Assembly: GCF_004193775.1 (NCBI RefSeq)
Contig: NC_041006.1
Coordinates: 24,852,388 to 24,916,387, forward strand
Length of the DNA stretch: 64,000 bases
Direction of reading: 5' to 3'
Origin: Glycine soja
Lineage: Eukaryota > Streptophyta > Magnoliopsida > Fabales > Fabaceae
Both the position numbers and the translations under genes were made by a program. The notes under the pieces are model-generated. The model worked only from the letters and a program-made list of their open reading frames with translations, ran no database searches and was not told the origin of the DNA. Each line of letters begins with the position of its first letter. Within the stretch, counting starts at the first letter, position 1. Positions 21,719-33,297 of this stretch are shown one piece after another.

Positions 21719-23155
21719 ATCCAATGACAAGTCCTGTGAAGGTACTAATACCGAGGACCCTGCCATTAATTTTGAATGAGAAGCGAATCGGCCTAAGTTG
21801 AAGAAGACAAAGGTATGGAATTTCCCCCTGAGCTAGAAAGGATGGTCGCTCAGGAAGACCGAGTGATGAAGTCGCACCAAGAAGAAACGGAAGTCATAAA
21901 CTTAGGTGTTGGCAATGAAAAGAAAGAGGTAAAGGTGGGTACGGGCATGACCACACCAATCTGAGATAAATTGGTAGTCTTCCTGCGAAACTACCAAGAC
22001 ATCTTCGCTTGGTCATACCAAGATATGCATGGTTTGAACCCTGACTGTGCAGCATCGTTTACCTCTGAAACCCAAGTGTTCCCCGATCAAGCAAAAGATG
22101 TGGAGGATGAAGCCGGAGATGTCCCTAAAAATTAAAGAGGAAGTGAAAAAGCAATTCGACGCTGGCTTCTTGGCAGTAGCTCGATACCCAAAATAGGTGG
22201 AAAACATTGTGCTAGTCCCTAAGAAGGATTGGAAGGTACGAATATGCGTGGACTATCAGGACCTAAACCGAGCCAGTCCCAAGGATAAATTCCCTTTGCC
22301 ACATATCGATGTCCTTGTAGATAACACAGCCAACTTTGCTTTGTTTTCCTTCATGGACGGGTTCTCAGGTTACAATCAAATAAAGATGGCGCCAGAGGAC
22401 ATGGAAAAGACTACGTTGGGCTCAAGAATGTCAGCGGGCTATGGTAGAATTATTCCATGACATGATGCACAAAGAGATTGAAGTCTACGTGGACGACATG
22501 ATTGCCAAGTCTAAGACTGAGGAAGAACATTTCGTCAACTTGCAGAAGTTGTTCGAGAGACTGCGGAAGTACTATTTAAGATTGAAGCCCGCCAAGTGCA
22601 CCTTCGGGGTCAAGTCGGGAAGATTGCTGGGCTTCATCATAAGTCAGAAAGGGATAGAGGTAGACCTAGAAAAGGTAAAAGCCATCCTTGAGATGCCTGA
22701 GCCGCGCACCGGGAAACAAGTCCGGGGTTTCTTGGGGCATTTGAACTACATTGCAAGGTTCATATCACAGCTCACTGCTACCTGTGAGCCACTCTTTAAA
22801 CTCTTGCGCAAGAACCACTCCGTTCGCTGGAACGATGACTGTCAAAAGGCATTTGGAAGGATCAAACAATGCCTTATGAACCCTCCGGTACTTATGTCAT
22901 CGGTGCTTGGGAGGCCTCTCATCCTATACATGACGATGTTGGATGAGTCAATGGGATGAATGCTAGGGCAGCACGATGATTCTTGAAAAAAGAGAACAGG
23001 TTGTCTATTACTTGAGCAAAAAGTTCATAGCCCGTGAGATGAACTACTCTCTGCTAGAAAGAACGTGTTGCATTTTGGTATGGGCATCCCATCGTCTAAG
23101 GTAGTATATGTTGAGCCATACTACTTGGTTGGTATCCAAGATGGACCCAGGCCAA
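21719..23155 (+). pseudogene. pol: Ogre-B reverse transcriptase, disrupted
   Basis: RT is recognisable: VPKKDWKVRICVDYQDLNR, FSFMDGFSGYNQIKMAPEDM, an intact catalytic box YVDD within EVYVDDMIAKSK (about 22480), and the connection to RNase H. About 70 bp is missing near 22415 (between MEKTT and the 'GLK' region). The TAG near 22195 and the stop near 22958 break the frame. It ends at about 23155 in the first RNase H, after which 3'-region sequence follows, so the second RNase H and integrase are deleted. Confidence 0.87.
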
Positions 23156-23589
23156 TTGCATTAATTCATGCTTGTTTGTTGGAATTGGGGGGTTGTATGG
23201 GATGGCCATAGGCCAATTGCATATTCTGAAGTGATTAGGCATGTCACATTGCCCCCATTCCCCACTTTTTCATGCCTAAAGGTGCGCCCACCAAGTGCTC
23301 GGTGAAATGCCTCAATGGCATGTGAGCACATTTTGGTGAGTTTTGTTTGTGGGACTAACTTGGGCATAGGTGGCTTCCGTTGTTGAGTTTAGGGACGACT
23401 TTTAGAAACTAGGATAGGTGCCAAAAATAGGACTTAGGCCTAGGAACACCAAGCTTTGACTTTGAATGCAAGAGAGCATGAAGATGAGAGCATGGTGGTG
23501 AGGATTTCCCTTTAGGACAACATTCAATTTTGGGCTGCACCATGATGTTTTCCTTACACCTAGATGTTTAGAAATGTTGTTCATCATGA
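23156..23589 (+). other. Ogre 3' region, noncoding
   Basis: Homologous to about 48590-49026 of Ogre-C ('GTGCGCCCACCAAGTGCTCG' block at 23282). The junction with RT carries AGGCCAATTGCAT at 23147-23159, and the same word recurs near 23210, which suggests a short-homology deletion. No gene seen. Confidence 0.65.
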
Positions 23590-24420
23590 ACATAAAGGTG
23601 TAGAGTAGGTAGCAAAAATGCCTTTGTTAGTTTCCTTATTAATTTAGGTAGCAAAAATACTTTTGTTAATTTATTCATATAGGTAGCAAAAATACCTTTG
23701 TTGATTTACACCTTTGAATATGTATATATGTAGTTTAGGTAGCAAAAATACTTGAATATGTATATATGTAATTTTTGGTGGTGAAAATACCTTGAATATG
23801 TATATATGTAATTTAGGTAGCAAAAATACTTGGATGTGTGTATATGTAATTTTTGGTAGCCAAAATGCCTCATGTGTTGCATGTTAGGTAGCAAAAATGC
23901 CTCATAAAATGTATATGTGTTGCATGTTAGGTAGCAAAAATACCTCACAAAAATATGTGTTTGGGTAGCAAAAATACCTCACAAAGATATATATATTTAG
24001 GTAGTAAAATACCTTGTTGATGTAGGTAACAAAAATACCTTGTTAATTTGTATGTAAAATGCCTTGTTAATCTGTATGTAATTTAGGTAGCAAAAATACT
24101 TGAATACACATAAAATATAATTTAGGTAGCAAAATGCTTGAATATGCCCGTATGTAATTTTTAGGTAGCCAAAATACTTTGAATATGCATGTGTGCAATT
24201 GTTTGGTAGCAAAAATATCTTGGACGTGCATGTATGTGGTCTTTAGGTAGCCAAAATACCCTGAGTATGCATGTATGTAAATTTAGCAAAAAAACGCATG
24301 CATGTGATTTAGGTAGCAAATATGCCTTGAAAACGCATGTATGTAATCTAGGTAGCAAAAATACCTTGAATGTGCATGAGTGCAATTTTTAGGTAGCGAG
24401 ATATCGTACGTGCATGTATG
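23590..24420 (+). repeat. A/T-rich hairpin minisatellite
   Basis: About 18-20 irregular units of 35-55 bp centred on AGGTAGCAAAAATACCT, an inverted repeat AGGTA/TACCT with a 7-nt loop, separated by ATATGTATATATGTAAT-like spacers. Several units read AGGTA...TGCCT, which would keep a G-U pair in RNA. A related array lies at 52190-52445. Confidence 0.82.
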
Positions 24421-24565
24421 TTCATAAATGTATGTGTGTATGAGCTTGCCCTAAGTTTACATTGATGTTCGTGTGTTGGAGGGAGTTGTATGCCATTTTT
24501 GCGTGGTCTTGCTTTAAAAATGGCATTTCTCTGTGAACTGACTTTACAAATATGTTTCGCAGGAG

Positions 24566-25846
24566 ATGGCTTTGAGAAAGCTTCCATCAAAGAGGTTCAG
24601 GAAGGACACCGTCAGAGAAGGCTCCAACGCTGACCCACAAGCTAACACTGACTTCGACAGCATCGATTTCAGAGCGTAGAGCATCAGCAGTGCTTTGAGG
24701 CCATCAAGGGATGGTCATTCCTTAGAAAGAGGCGGGTCCAACTGAGGGACGATGAGTTCCCTGATTTTCAGGAGGAGATAGGCTGCATGCACTGGGCGCC
24801 ACTCATGACACCCATGGCTAAATTCGACCCAAAGATAGTCATGGAGTTTTATGCCAATGCTTGGCCTACTGAGGAGGGAGCTCGGGATATGCGCTCTTGG
24901 GTGAGGGGCCAGTGGATCCCCTTTGACCCAGACGCCCTCAGTCAGTTCTTAGGCCACCTGCTGATTTTGAAAGAGCCAGAGGAGGAGTTAGGTCTCGGGT
25001 TTTGACAAGGAGGCCATTGCTTAACTTTTGTGCATACTGGGGTAGGATTTCACCCGGACCATTACAGGGAGATGGGTGATGATCATGCGCACCAGCATGA
25101 CCACCCTGACCCAGATATGGATGACATTATTCCTCAACAACATCCTACTCAGTGACCACAACTCCGATTTTCCTCTACCAAAGTGTCAGCTGGTGTATGC
25201 CATCCTGACACAGGTGACTATTTACGTGGCTCAGTTGATTGCTAATGCGATCTATCAGTTTGCAGGAACGACGCCTACAAGACACCCTATGGACCTGGAC
25301 AGGTCCAACAGGGCCCTGGGGTTCCCAGCTTTGATCATAGGCCTCTGCCAGTTCTACGGAGTGCCCGCCACCCCCAGCAAGGTCATTCGGCCTCCCATTA
25401 CCAGAGCCTTCATCGAGAAGTACTGTATCCCTAGGCAGGCATAGGGCCAGACATCACAGCAGCCTAAGGAGGATCAGCAGCCAGCAACAGATGCGCTACC
25501 GCCGCCTCGAGAGTAGGCACTGTCTCTGAGGACCCTCTCTGATCGCCTGGACCAGATAGAGCTTCGGATGGACAGGTATATGCATCACATGATTAGACAG
25601 CAAGCGGCTAATCACAGAGGGCAGGGGTGGCTAAACGAGACGTTCTATCGTTACAACCTGCACCAGCAAAGTCAGGACCCCAATCCTTTCCCTTGGCCCA
25701 CTCCCGAGCAGTTCAAGGCCACGGTGGCTTGGCCTGGGGACGAGGCCGAGTTTGAGATGCAGGGAGGGCCCGTGGGGACCTCTGGAGGTGGGGACAAAGC
25801 CCAAGATGATCAGGACATGGCCGACTTGATAGACTTCCTCCTCTAA
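24566..25846 (+). pseudogene. Accessory gene in Ogre 3' region ('putative plant transposon protein' type)
   Basis: The ATG at 24566 follows TATGTTTCGCAG|GAG, a good splice acceptor. The reading frame shows a basic N-terminus (MALRKLPSKRFRKD), then KGWSFLRKRRVQLRDDEF, EFYANAWPTEEGARDMRSW, VRGQWIPFDPDALSQFLGH, MRTSMTTLTQIWMTL, a Leu-rich region, FIEKYC, a Pro/Gln-rich linker and an acidic C-terminus ending at 25846. I recall this protein type in legumes (the Pfam 'putative plant transposon protein' family), with no proven function. Frameshifts near 24675 and 25000, plus stops near 25020, 25440 and 25514, make it non-functional. A second copy sits at the same place in Ogre-C (51140-51870), so it belongs to the element rather than being a chance capture. 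Confidence 0.75.
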
Positions 25847-26387
25847 GAAGGGCAAGGCGACCGGATCGCCAAACTTGTGTTTCGTCTTCCTTTCAACCTT
25901 ATTGCTTTGGTTTATTTTGTTATTTCTGTGCGATTTGACATTATTGCTTTTGTTTATTTTGTTATTTCCGCTTTCGGTTATCAGTCGCTCATTTTGAGTA
26001 ATTTTACCACTTCTAGCATGTCGTCGCATTTACTTTGCGATGGTTTGTCTGAAACGCCAAAAACGTAGGTCTTGTGTACTTTCAGTCGCACACCTTTTTT
26101 TCTATAAAATGTAATTTCGGATACCAACTTTGCCTGCTTTGCAAATTGTTTCTAATCCTTTCGCCTAAGGGACTTGATTGAAAGGAGTAGCTAAAAAGCA
26201 AGAAAAAAAACAACAAAGAAAAAATAATAACCAAAAGAAAAAGAAAGGCTAACACGCTTTCAAAAGAGATGAACTGCCAGTTTTTCTTTTAAATTTTCAC
26301 CGGTTAGAACACAAGCAGATTTTTGAAAAAAATGGGTGTGTATAAACCTAAGGGGTGAATGCTGTGGAAGTTTTCTTGAAGGCCTAA
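25847..26387 (+). other. Downstream of accessory pseudogene, noncoding
   Basis: A duplicated TTGCTTTTGTTTATTTTGTTA-like pair (about 25901-25965), then A-rich sequence. The part near 26330-26380 matches 52625-52670 of Ogre-C. No gene seen. Confidence 0.6.
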
Positions 26388-27982
26388 TGTTGGATCAAGT
26401 GGCCTCGGAATAATTAAGAAGGGGGGTTGAATTAATTATGAACGTGTCTTGACTATTTAAAAATCTATCCTTCTTAATGTTACTAGATTCAATTAGGCTT
26501 TTACTACTACGTTAAGAAAGTAAAGAACATAAATAAAAACTTAACCAAAAGTAAAAGCGATAATTAAAAGTACACAGCGGAAATTAAAGAGTGTAGGAAA
26601 GAAGAAGACAAACACAAGATTTATACTGGTTCGGCCACAAACCGTGCCTACATCTAGTCCCCAAGCAACCTGCGGTTCTTGAGATTTCTTTTCAACCTTG
26701 TAAAATCCTTTACAAGCCAAAGATCCACAAGGGATGTACCCTCCCTTGTTCTCTTTGAATAACAAGGTGGATGTACCCTCCACTTGAACTGATCCACAAG
26801 AGATGTACCCTCTCTTGTTCTCAGTATAACAATCCCCAAGTAGATGTACCCTCTACTTGTACCACAAAGGATGTACCCTCCAATGTGTTGGGACAAAGAA
26901 TTCTCAGGCGGTTAGTCCTTTGAAATCTTTTTCTTAAGGGAAAGGGAAGAATCAAAAGAATTCTCAGGCGGTTAGTCCTTTGAATCTTTTGTAAGGGAGA
27001 AGAGAGGCACAAAAGAATTCAGGCGGTTAGTCTTTCTGTTCTTTTGGCAAAGGGAGAAGAGAATGAAAAAGATGAATAGCATAATTTTTTGATCAAAGAA
27101 CTTTTCTTGGAAGAGAAAGTCTTGAACAAAAACTTTTAGAAAGATGAAGAGAAATAAATCAGAAAGATTTGTTGAAAGTGTTGAAAGAGATGAAAGAAGA
27201 TATTGAAAGATTGATTGAAAGATTGATTCAAGGATGTTGAAAGAAGATGATGTAAAAGATAGATTGAAAGATTCATGCCATGGTCACATATTTATAATCT
27301 CTTGATGACTCAAGTTAAAGTTTGTGACTCTTGGCAATTTCTTTAAAACTAATCACCCTTCAAAAATTGTGACTCTTTAAAAAACTAGTCACTTAAAAAG
27401 TTGTGACTTTTGAAAAAATCTTCAGAAACAAGTCACTTGAAGAATTGTGACTTTTGAAAATTTATTTTTCGAAATCAGTCACTGGTAATCGATTACCATT
27501 AAGGTGTAATCGATTACACATCAACAGATGTGACTCTTCATTTTGAATTTTGAAAATTAAAACGTTTAGAGGCTCTGGTAATCGATTACAAGTGTTGTGT
27601 AACCGATTACACAAGTTTAAAATGATTTAAAACTGTTAAACACAAGTTGTAACTCTTGAAATTTGAAATCTTAACGTTTTAGAACACTGGTAATCGATTA
27701 CTACCTTCTGGTAATCGATTACCAGAGAGTAAAACTCTTTGGTAATGATTTTGTGAAAACTTCTTGTGCTACTCAATGTTTTGGAAAACTTTTTTAGTAC
27801 TTATCTTGATTGAGTCTTCTCTTGATTCTTGAATCTTGAATCTTGAATCTTGATCTTGATTATTCTTGATTCTTGATTCTTGAATCTTGATTCTTGAAAC
27901 TAGATTCTTTAATCTTTGGAATTTGCTTAACTGTTGATTCTTTGGCATCATCAAAATAACCTTGGAAGTCATTGCTTCCACA
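26388..27982 (+). mobile_element. Solo LTR, probably Ty1/copia type, with 5-bp target duplication
   Basis: 1,595 bp starting TGTTGGATCAAG and ending GCTTCCACA (TG...CA), flanked by CCTAA at 26383-26387 and CCTAA at 27983-27987. The homologous Ogre-C locus near 52665-52680 lacks it, acting as an empty site. Inside are repeated 'GATGTACCCTCC' blocks (26715-26890), three 'TTCTCAGGCGGTTAGTC'-like repeats (26911-27035), several copies of the palindrome GGTAATCGATTACC, and (TTCTTGA)n near 27822-27898. No internal coding region. Assignment to copia rests on the 'ACTGGTTCGGCCACA' style block and is recall. Confidence 0.88.
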
Positions 27983-29157
27983 CCTAAATGGACTCGGATG
28001 AATGCATAAATTGATAAAAGAGCATCTTTTGGAAACACTGGGTCGATTTAAATGGAAAAAATGAATCCTAAGCCTTAGTGTCACATGACCACAAATTTGA
28101 TGTTTGAGTGTCCACATGGGTGCATGCATGATCAGTTTTGCATAAATTTTTAAATCATCATTGTTGCATGCGTATCATGGAAATATTGTGGGGTATTCCC
28201 TTATCCTTGAACTGCTTACCGAATAGATATCCCGGATATACATCATGCCCGGCCTTCTACGAGCCTTTTGAGCCGAAACATCAACTCATTGGCTGTAAAC
28301 CTTGACCTAGGATAGGAATTTTTACCCTTACCCTCAGAAGAAGGGACAAAAGGATCTCCCAAGAAAGAAGATGCATTCACTGTTAAGCTACAAATGTACT
28401 TCAAAAGCAAAAGAAAAAAAGAAAGTCCACGGTCAAAGATCAGAAGAAAGCAAAGGAAAAAGAAAGTTCCCGGTCAAAGATCGGAAGAAACACAAAAGAA
28501 AAAAGAAAGTTCCCGGTCAAAGATCAAAAGAGAACAAAAGATACAGAAAGGTGTTTGGACCCGACAATGTATGAATAAACATGCAGGATTGTCACAAGCG
28601 AGAAAGAAAAGAAAGGAAGCCATGGCTTATGACACATGAGGTGGTCCCCTTCTTGATTACCAACCGAAATCTTTTGTGCCGGTGACTCTTTCGCCCTATG
28701 CTAAGCAAAAACAGAAAAGGAAAAGGCCGAAATACCAGAGCCAAGTTTCCCCACCAAAAACACCACTCCCGAAAAAGTCATGTTGATCCATGATTGCGCG
28801 TGTTATTTTTGGTTTGATAGGAAATGATTTGCAAAGTCAAGTCATGACATATCTATGGTTCAGAATTAGGATGAAACAATTGCCTGTGTGAGATTTATAC
28901 ACTTTGAGTGATTTTCTTCTATTTCAGTTGGAGCCGGTGTTTCCTCTAAATGATCATTTAGAAATGAAATGATAATATCCTAAATCTCATTTGTTGTTGT
29001 GAGAAAATTCTATCAGCATGCTTTCCTTCTCCAGTAGACACATTGTTTTTCTTCAAAAAAATGTATGTGTTGCTCTGTTCGGTTTGGAGGTTTGCTTCTT
29101 TGCTAAGCGTGTTCTCATCTTAGTGAAAGAACACCAAGGCTACTTTAGTCTCACCTC
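27983..29157 (+). other. Ogre 3' region with purine-rich repeat
   Basis: Noncoding, collinear with 52680-53880. Three ~55-bp units around AAAGAAAGTTCCCGGTCAAAG (28420-28545) form a purine-rich strand. No gene seen. Confidence 0.65.
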
Positions 29158-29549
29158 GTCATCCACAAACAATTGAGTCCGATGACACGCGGATACAAAA
29201 TTTGGTCATCCGCCACCTTTGTCAACCAGAGGCAAGCGAACCCGTTGACACGCGGAGGCAAACTACGATCATTCACCACTTTTGCTATCCAGAGACAATC
29301 GAGTCCGATAGCATGTAGAAACCAATGTGGTCATCTGCTCTTTTCGCCAAAGACTCAATGTCTATCGATCGAGACAACTTTAGTCTCTATTTTGTCAACC
29401 AGAGGAAAGAAAGCCCGTTGACACGCGGAGACATTTCATGGTTATCCGCACCCTTGCTATCCAGAGACAATCGAGTCTGATAGCACGCGAAGATAACTCA
29501 TGATCATTTGTACCTTCTTCATCCAAAGACGACAAGTCTGATGACACAC
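29158..29549 (+). repeat. Hairpin satellite, Ogre 3'-UTR (array C)
   Basis: Six to seven units of about 60 bp. Arms in order: GTCATC/GATGAC (29158, 29181), GTCAAC/GTTGAC (29221, 29244), GCTATC/GATAGC (29284, 29307), GTCAAC/GTTGAC (29394, 29417), GCTATC/GATAGC (29456, 29479). Every one of these five has a 17-nt loop. The array stops where a minus-strand LTR begins. Confidence 0.85.
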
Positions 29550-30039
29550 TGTCGCAACCTACCATTCAGCGGGAGGGCGACACGGGGCTCACGGGTGCGT
29601 CTTCCATGGGAGGAAAATGCGCGGAGTCGCCACCAACGTTTATTCGAGGAAAACGTCGGAAAAACCAAAAAGGTGTAGTCTATGAAGTTTAATTGTGAAA
29701 GGTTCAGGAGTTATTTTTGCGCACGGGGAAGGTATTAGCACCCCACATGTCCGTCACAAGGGACGACAGCCTTTAACCAAGTGTGCAATATCATGTCTTT
29801 GATTTGTTTTATTTTCCCTTTTTACGTTTTTATGTCTTTTTATGCCTTTTGGATTTTTTTATCTTTTTGTGGTCAACAAGGGTGTTTCCCTCGCTCCTAC
29901 GTATCCTCAATTGCAATGAGGAAACCAGACCTATGTAGTTCTTTGAGAACTAAACATTGGTTAAGTTGTTTTGTTTTTTTTTTCCACAAGATCAATTTTA
30001 ACCGCACAAAAGTCATTTAAGGCGTTGGACCATTTAAAC
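29550..30039 (-). repeat. Ogre LTR fragment (3' end of LTR)
   Basis: The minus-strand LTR end GTTGCGACA lies at 29550, and about 490 bp resemble subfamily B (10814-12982), including the CTACGTA-type cassette near 29893-29945. It is cut at about 30039 by leader sequence of a non-autonomous element. Confidence 0.82.
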
Positions 30040-31122
30040 GAAGATAGAGGAATAAAATGAAGAACAAGGAATTAAAGAGAATTCACCGAACAAGAAGATA
30101 GAGGAAGCAAAAGAACATCCCCTAGATGAAGATGCTCTTGATACCACATGATGTAAGCTCCATTGGAGCTTGTAGACCTAGGATCTTCTTCATCAATGGA
30201 TTCCTTTACTTCTTGGAAGATGAATGGCAGAGGAATGGAGAAGGAAGAGAGAGAGGAGACGCCACTTTAAGGAGAAGATGAGCCTTGAAGAAGCTCACCA
30301 CCATAGGAGGCCATGGATAAGAGCTTGGAGGAAGAAGGAAATGAATGAAGGGAGAGGAAGAGAAGAGCACGAAATTTTGTGCTCTAAAAGAGCTCTGAAA
30401 TCTGAAGTTTAATATTCAAATGATCAAAGTTGAAAAAACGCACACACATGACCTCTATTTATAGCCTAAGTGTCACACAAAATTGGAGGGAAATTTGAAT
30501 TTCTATTCAAATTTCACTTGGATTTGAAATTGAATTCGTGAAGCCAAATTTTGGAGCCAAAATTTCACTAATTATGATTAGTGAATTTTAGTTATGGTTC
30601 AGCCCACTAATCCAAGATCAAGTCTAAGATTCTCCACTAAGTGTGCTTAGGTGTCATAAGGCATGTAAAGCATGAAGGACATGCACAAAGTGTGACTATA
30701 TGATATGGCAATAGGGTGTAGCAAGCAAATGCTCACCCCCCCCCCTCTAAAATTTAATTGGATTGGGCTTATCCCAATTCAATTAAATTTATTTTCCAAC
30801 ACACACATCAAATATTCACTTAATGCATGTGAAATTACAAAACTACCATAATACAAAAACTAGTCTAGGTGCCTTAAAATACAAGGGCTGAAAAATCCTA
30901 CATTTATTGGGTACCCTACCTTCATTATGGAGCCCTAAATACAAGGTCCAAAAATAATGAAACCTTAATCTAATATGTACAAAGATAAGTGGGCTCATAC
31001 TTAGCCCATGGGCTTGAAATCTGCCCTAAGACTCATGAGAACCCTAGGGCCTTCTCTTGCATCTTTGGCCCAATCTACTTTGAGTCTTCTATCCAATGCC
31101 ATTCCGGGGTAGGATTGCATCA
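30040..31122 (-). mobile_element. Non-autonomous element fragment: 5' LTR and start of leader
   Basis: Minus-strand type-2 LTR at 30151-31122 (about 972 bp; ends TGATGCAATCC and TTACATCA), followed by a PBS-like block at 30132-30149 and about 90 bp of leader, then truncated. It is more diverged from 35346-36306 than the two LTRs of element 2 are from each other. TATAAATAG lies on the minus strand near 30470. Confidence 0.85.
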
Positions 31123-31499
31123 AGCCTCCCTTTCAGGTTTTCGACCTACCGGGTGAGAACATCTGATTTGCCCCTAGGTTCGCTTGAGGCTCCTGCATAG
31201 TGCCTCTCATTGCCCCAGTGTAGGGCTCTGAGGTATTTATTGTGGTCTTTTGTCATGACCTTGTAGCAAGGAAAAATGAAAGAAATTGTGCAGGTTCTTG
31301 AAAATGAATTTTCAAGGACGAGAAATATTTAAAGGATTTTCAATTGATAGATTAAGTCAAATGACTCATGTTCTTGATAACTCATTTTTCTCTCAAAAAG
31401 AAAACTTTTTAGAACAATAAAATGAGGTCACATGAATGTTTGTACTTCTTATTTTTTATTTGAAACACAGTTAATCAAATAATTTTTACCTTTTTTCTT
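31123..31499 (-). other. Ogre-like 3'-region fragment
   Basis: Reverse complement similar to about 49320-49490 (the 'CACTGGGGCAATGAG' block), then A/T-rich sequence. No gene seen. Confidence 0.55.
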
Positions 31500-33297
31500 T
31501 ACTCGTTGTTTACAGCACCCTCACCAAACGTGTAGAACGAGCAATTTCTGATTGAATAGACTTGGAAGTCAAACTCAGGAGCGCAGGTCACTTGGGTAGA
31601 ACGAGCAATTTCTGATTGAATAGACCCGAAACTCCTCCATGATAAGCACATGTTGCATCCGAGTAGTATCCTCAAAAAATGGAGGTTGAGGAATCTTTGT
31701 TGGAATTATGGCTACCATTGCACTATTGAGTAGATATAGGAGCAAGTTAGCATACGACATCGAAATTGGGGTGAATTCTACAGGCTTCTTTTCTAGAAAA
31801 TTCCTTCCCCGGTTGGTGTTTTGGTTTGTGTTAAGGGTGGTATTTGGTATTGGATGTGCGGAAAACGGGCTTGGTGGTCGATTTAGGGGTGACCTTTATG
31901 GATGATTGAGTGTTCTTGGTTGATAGGGTGGTGGGTAATGAGAAGGGTGGATATTGGCCGAGTATTGATATTGTTGAGTTGGTGGGAAATTTGGCTATGT
32001 AGGAACGGCCGTCACGGCATGGTTTCCTCCCTCATTCTTATTCTCTCCATTCCCCCAGGCTTCCCATTCATCAAAGTAGGATAATCAAATTTGCCTCTTC
32101 TTAGACCCACTTTGATCTTTTTGCTGGCGAAAACTAAATCAACAAAGCTTGAAGGAATGTAAGTCACCATCTTCTCATAGTAGAACACCGGTAACGTGTC
32201 TACTATCATTGTTATCATCTCCCTCTCCATCATTGGAGGTGCTACTTGAAGTGCCAAGTTCCTCCACCTCTGGGCATATTCCTTGAACGACTTATGCTCC
32301 TTCTTGCACATGTTTTGTAGTTGTATTCTATCTAGAGCTATATAAGAATTGTACTGATACTGTCTAATGAAGGCAAGCATTAGGTCCTTCCAATAATGGA
32401 CTCAGGAAGGTTCCAAATTAATATACCAGGTGACAACTTCCCCAGTAAGACATTCCTAGAAGAAATGCATCAACAGTTTTTCATCTTTTATGTATGCCCC
32501 CATTTTCTTGCAGTGCATCTTCAAGTGATTCTTAGGGGAAGTAGTCCCCTTGTACTTATCAAAGTCTGACACCTTCAACTTTAGAGGAATGACCACATTG
32601 GGCACTAGGCACAACTCTGCCATGTCAACAAAAGCTTAATCTCTGCCTCCTTCAATGGCCCTTAGCCTTTTCTCTATATGATCAAATTTTCCCCTTTCCA
32701 CTATGGCAGAAGGCAGTCTTTCCATCACAAAATGTAAGGGTTATGGTTGTGGGCGATACTGAGGGCCTCCCAAGGTGTTAGTCTGGGGTACGCCACCAAA
32801 TGCTTGCCCCTCAGTGGCATGTCTAGGGTAAGGCTCACAGTCAGCCAAAGTGTGGTCCCGGGGTGCTTCATGTGTCCCCCCATGGGTTAAGAGACATGTG
32901 CATGATCAAATTGGGGTTGTTGGCTCTCAATAAGTATGGGAGTGGAGTTATTGACATTCTCATTGGGAGCGTGTGCAACATCGGGTGGTGCATAGTTGGG
33001 AGGCAAACCATACGATGGGAAAGAGTTCTTGCTTTGCACAACATGGGGACCGCTTGTACTTCCCAATGCTTCTCCTCCTTGGCCTACCACGTCGGGGAAT
33101 GGATGACTTATTTGATTTATGCCAGACGGGTGAGTCCGATCCACCTCAGTGGCAGTGCTGGTAGTGGCAACTGCAGCCGCATTGACCTCCACTATCTTTT
33201 TCATGCTCAACATGGCCTCCATCATGGCGGCCATTTGGTCTTTCATGGCCTCCATGTCGACCTTCATCTGATCCTGAACTTCCTTTATTTCACTCAT
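31500..33297 (-). pseudogene. gag: Ogre-related gag, disrupted
   Basis: The ATG at 33297 starts an N-terminus parallel to that of Ogre-A (Met/Glu-rich). The capsid-core segment at 32380-32012 contains FKEYAQRWRNLALQVAPP and MVDTLPVFYYEK-like sequence. A Cys-x2-His start of the knuckle is visible in another frame near 31645. Stops and frameshifts are present near 32400, 32640, 32750 and 31665. It ends near a small duplication of 'GTAGAACGAGCAATTTCTG' (31531 and 31596). Divergence from the other copies suggests an older or separate subfamily. Confidence 0.8.

Larger units (their letters stand above)
10814..29549 (+). mobile_element. Ogre-B, decayed plus-strand Ogre with nested insertions
   Basis: Collinear parts: LTR, shortened leader, ORF1 (split), C-terminal gag and protease, intron, RT, a long 3' region with an accessory pseudogene, and a hairpin satellite. 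RNase H and integrase are missing (deletion near 23155), as is most of gag (deletion near 20150). The element hosts the non-autonomous element at 14533-19658 and a solo LTR at 26388-27982. Many CGA-to-TGA type stops fit methylated, silent DNA. Whether all segments come from a single insertion cannot be proven from sequence alone. Confidence 0.75.
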
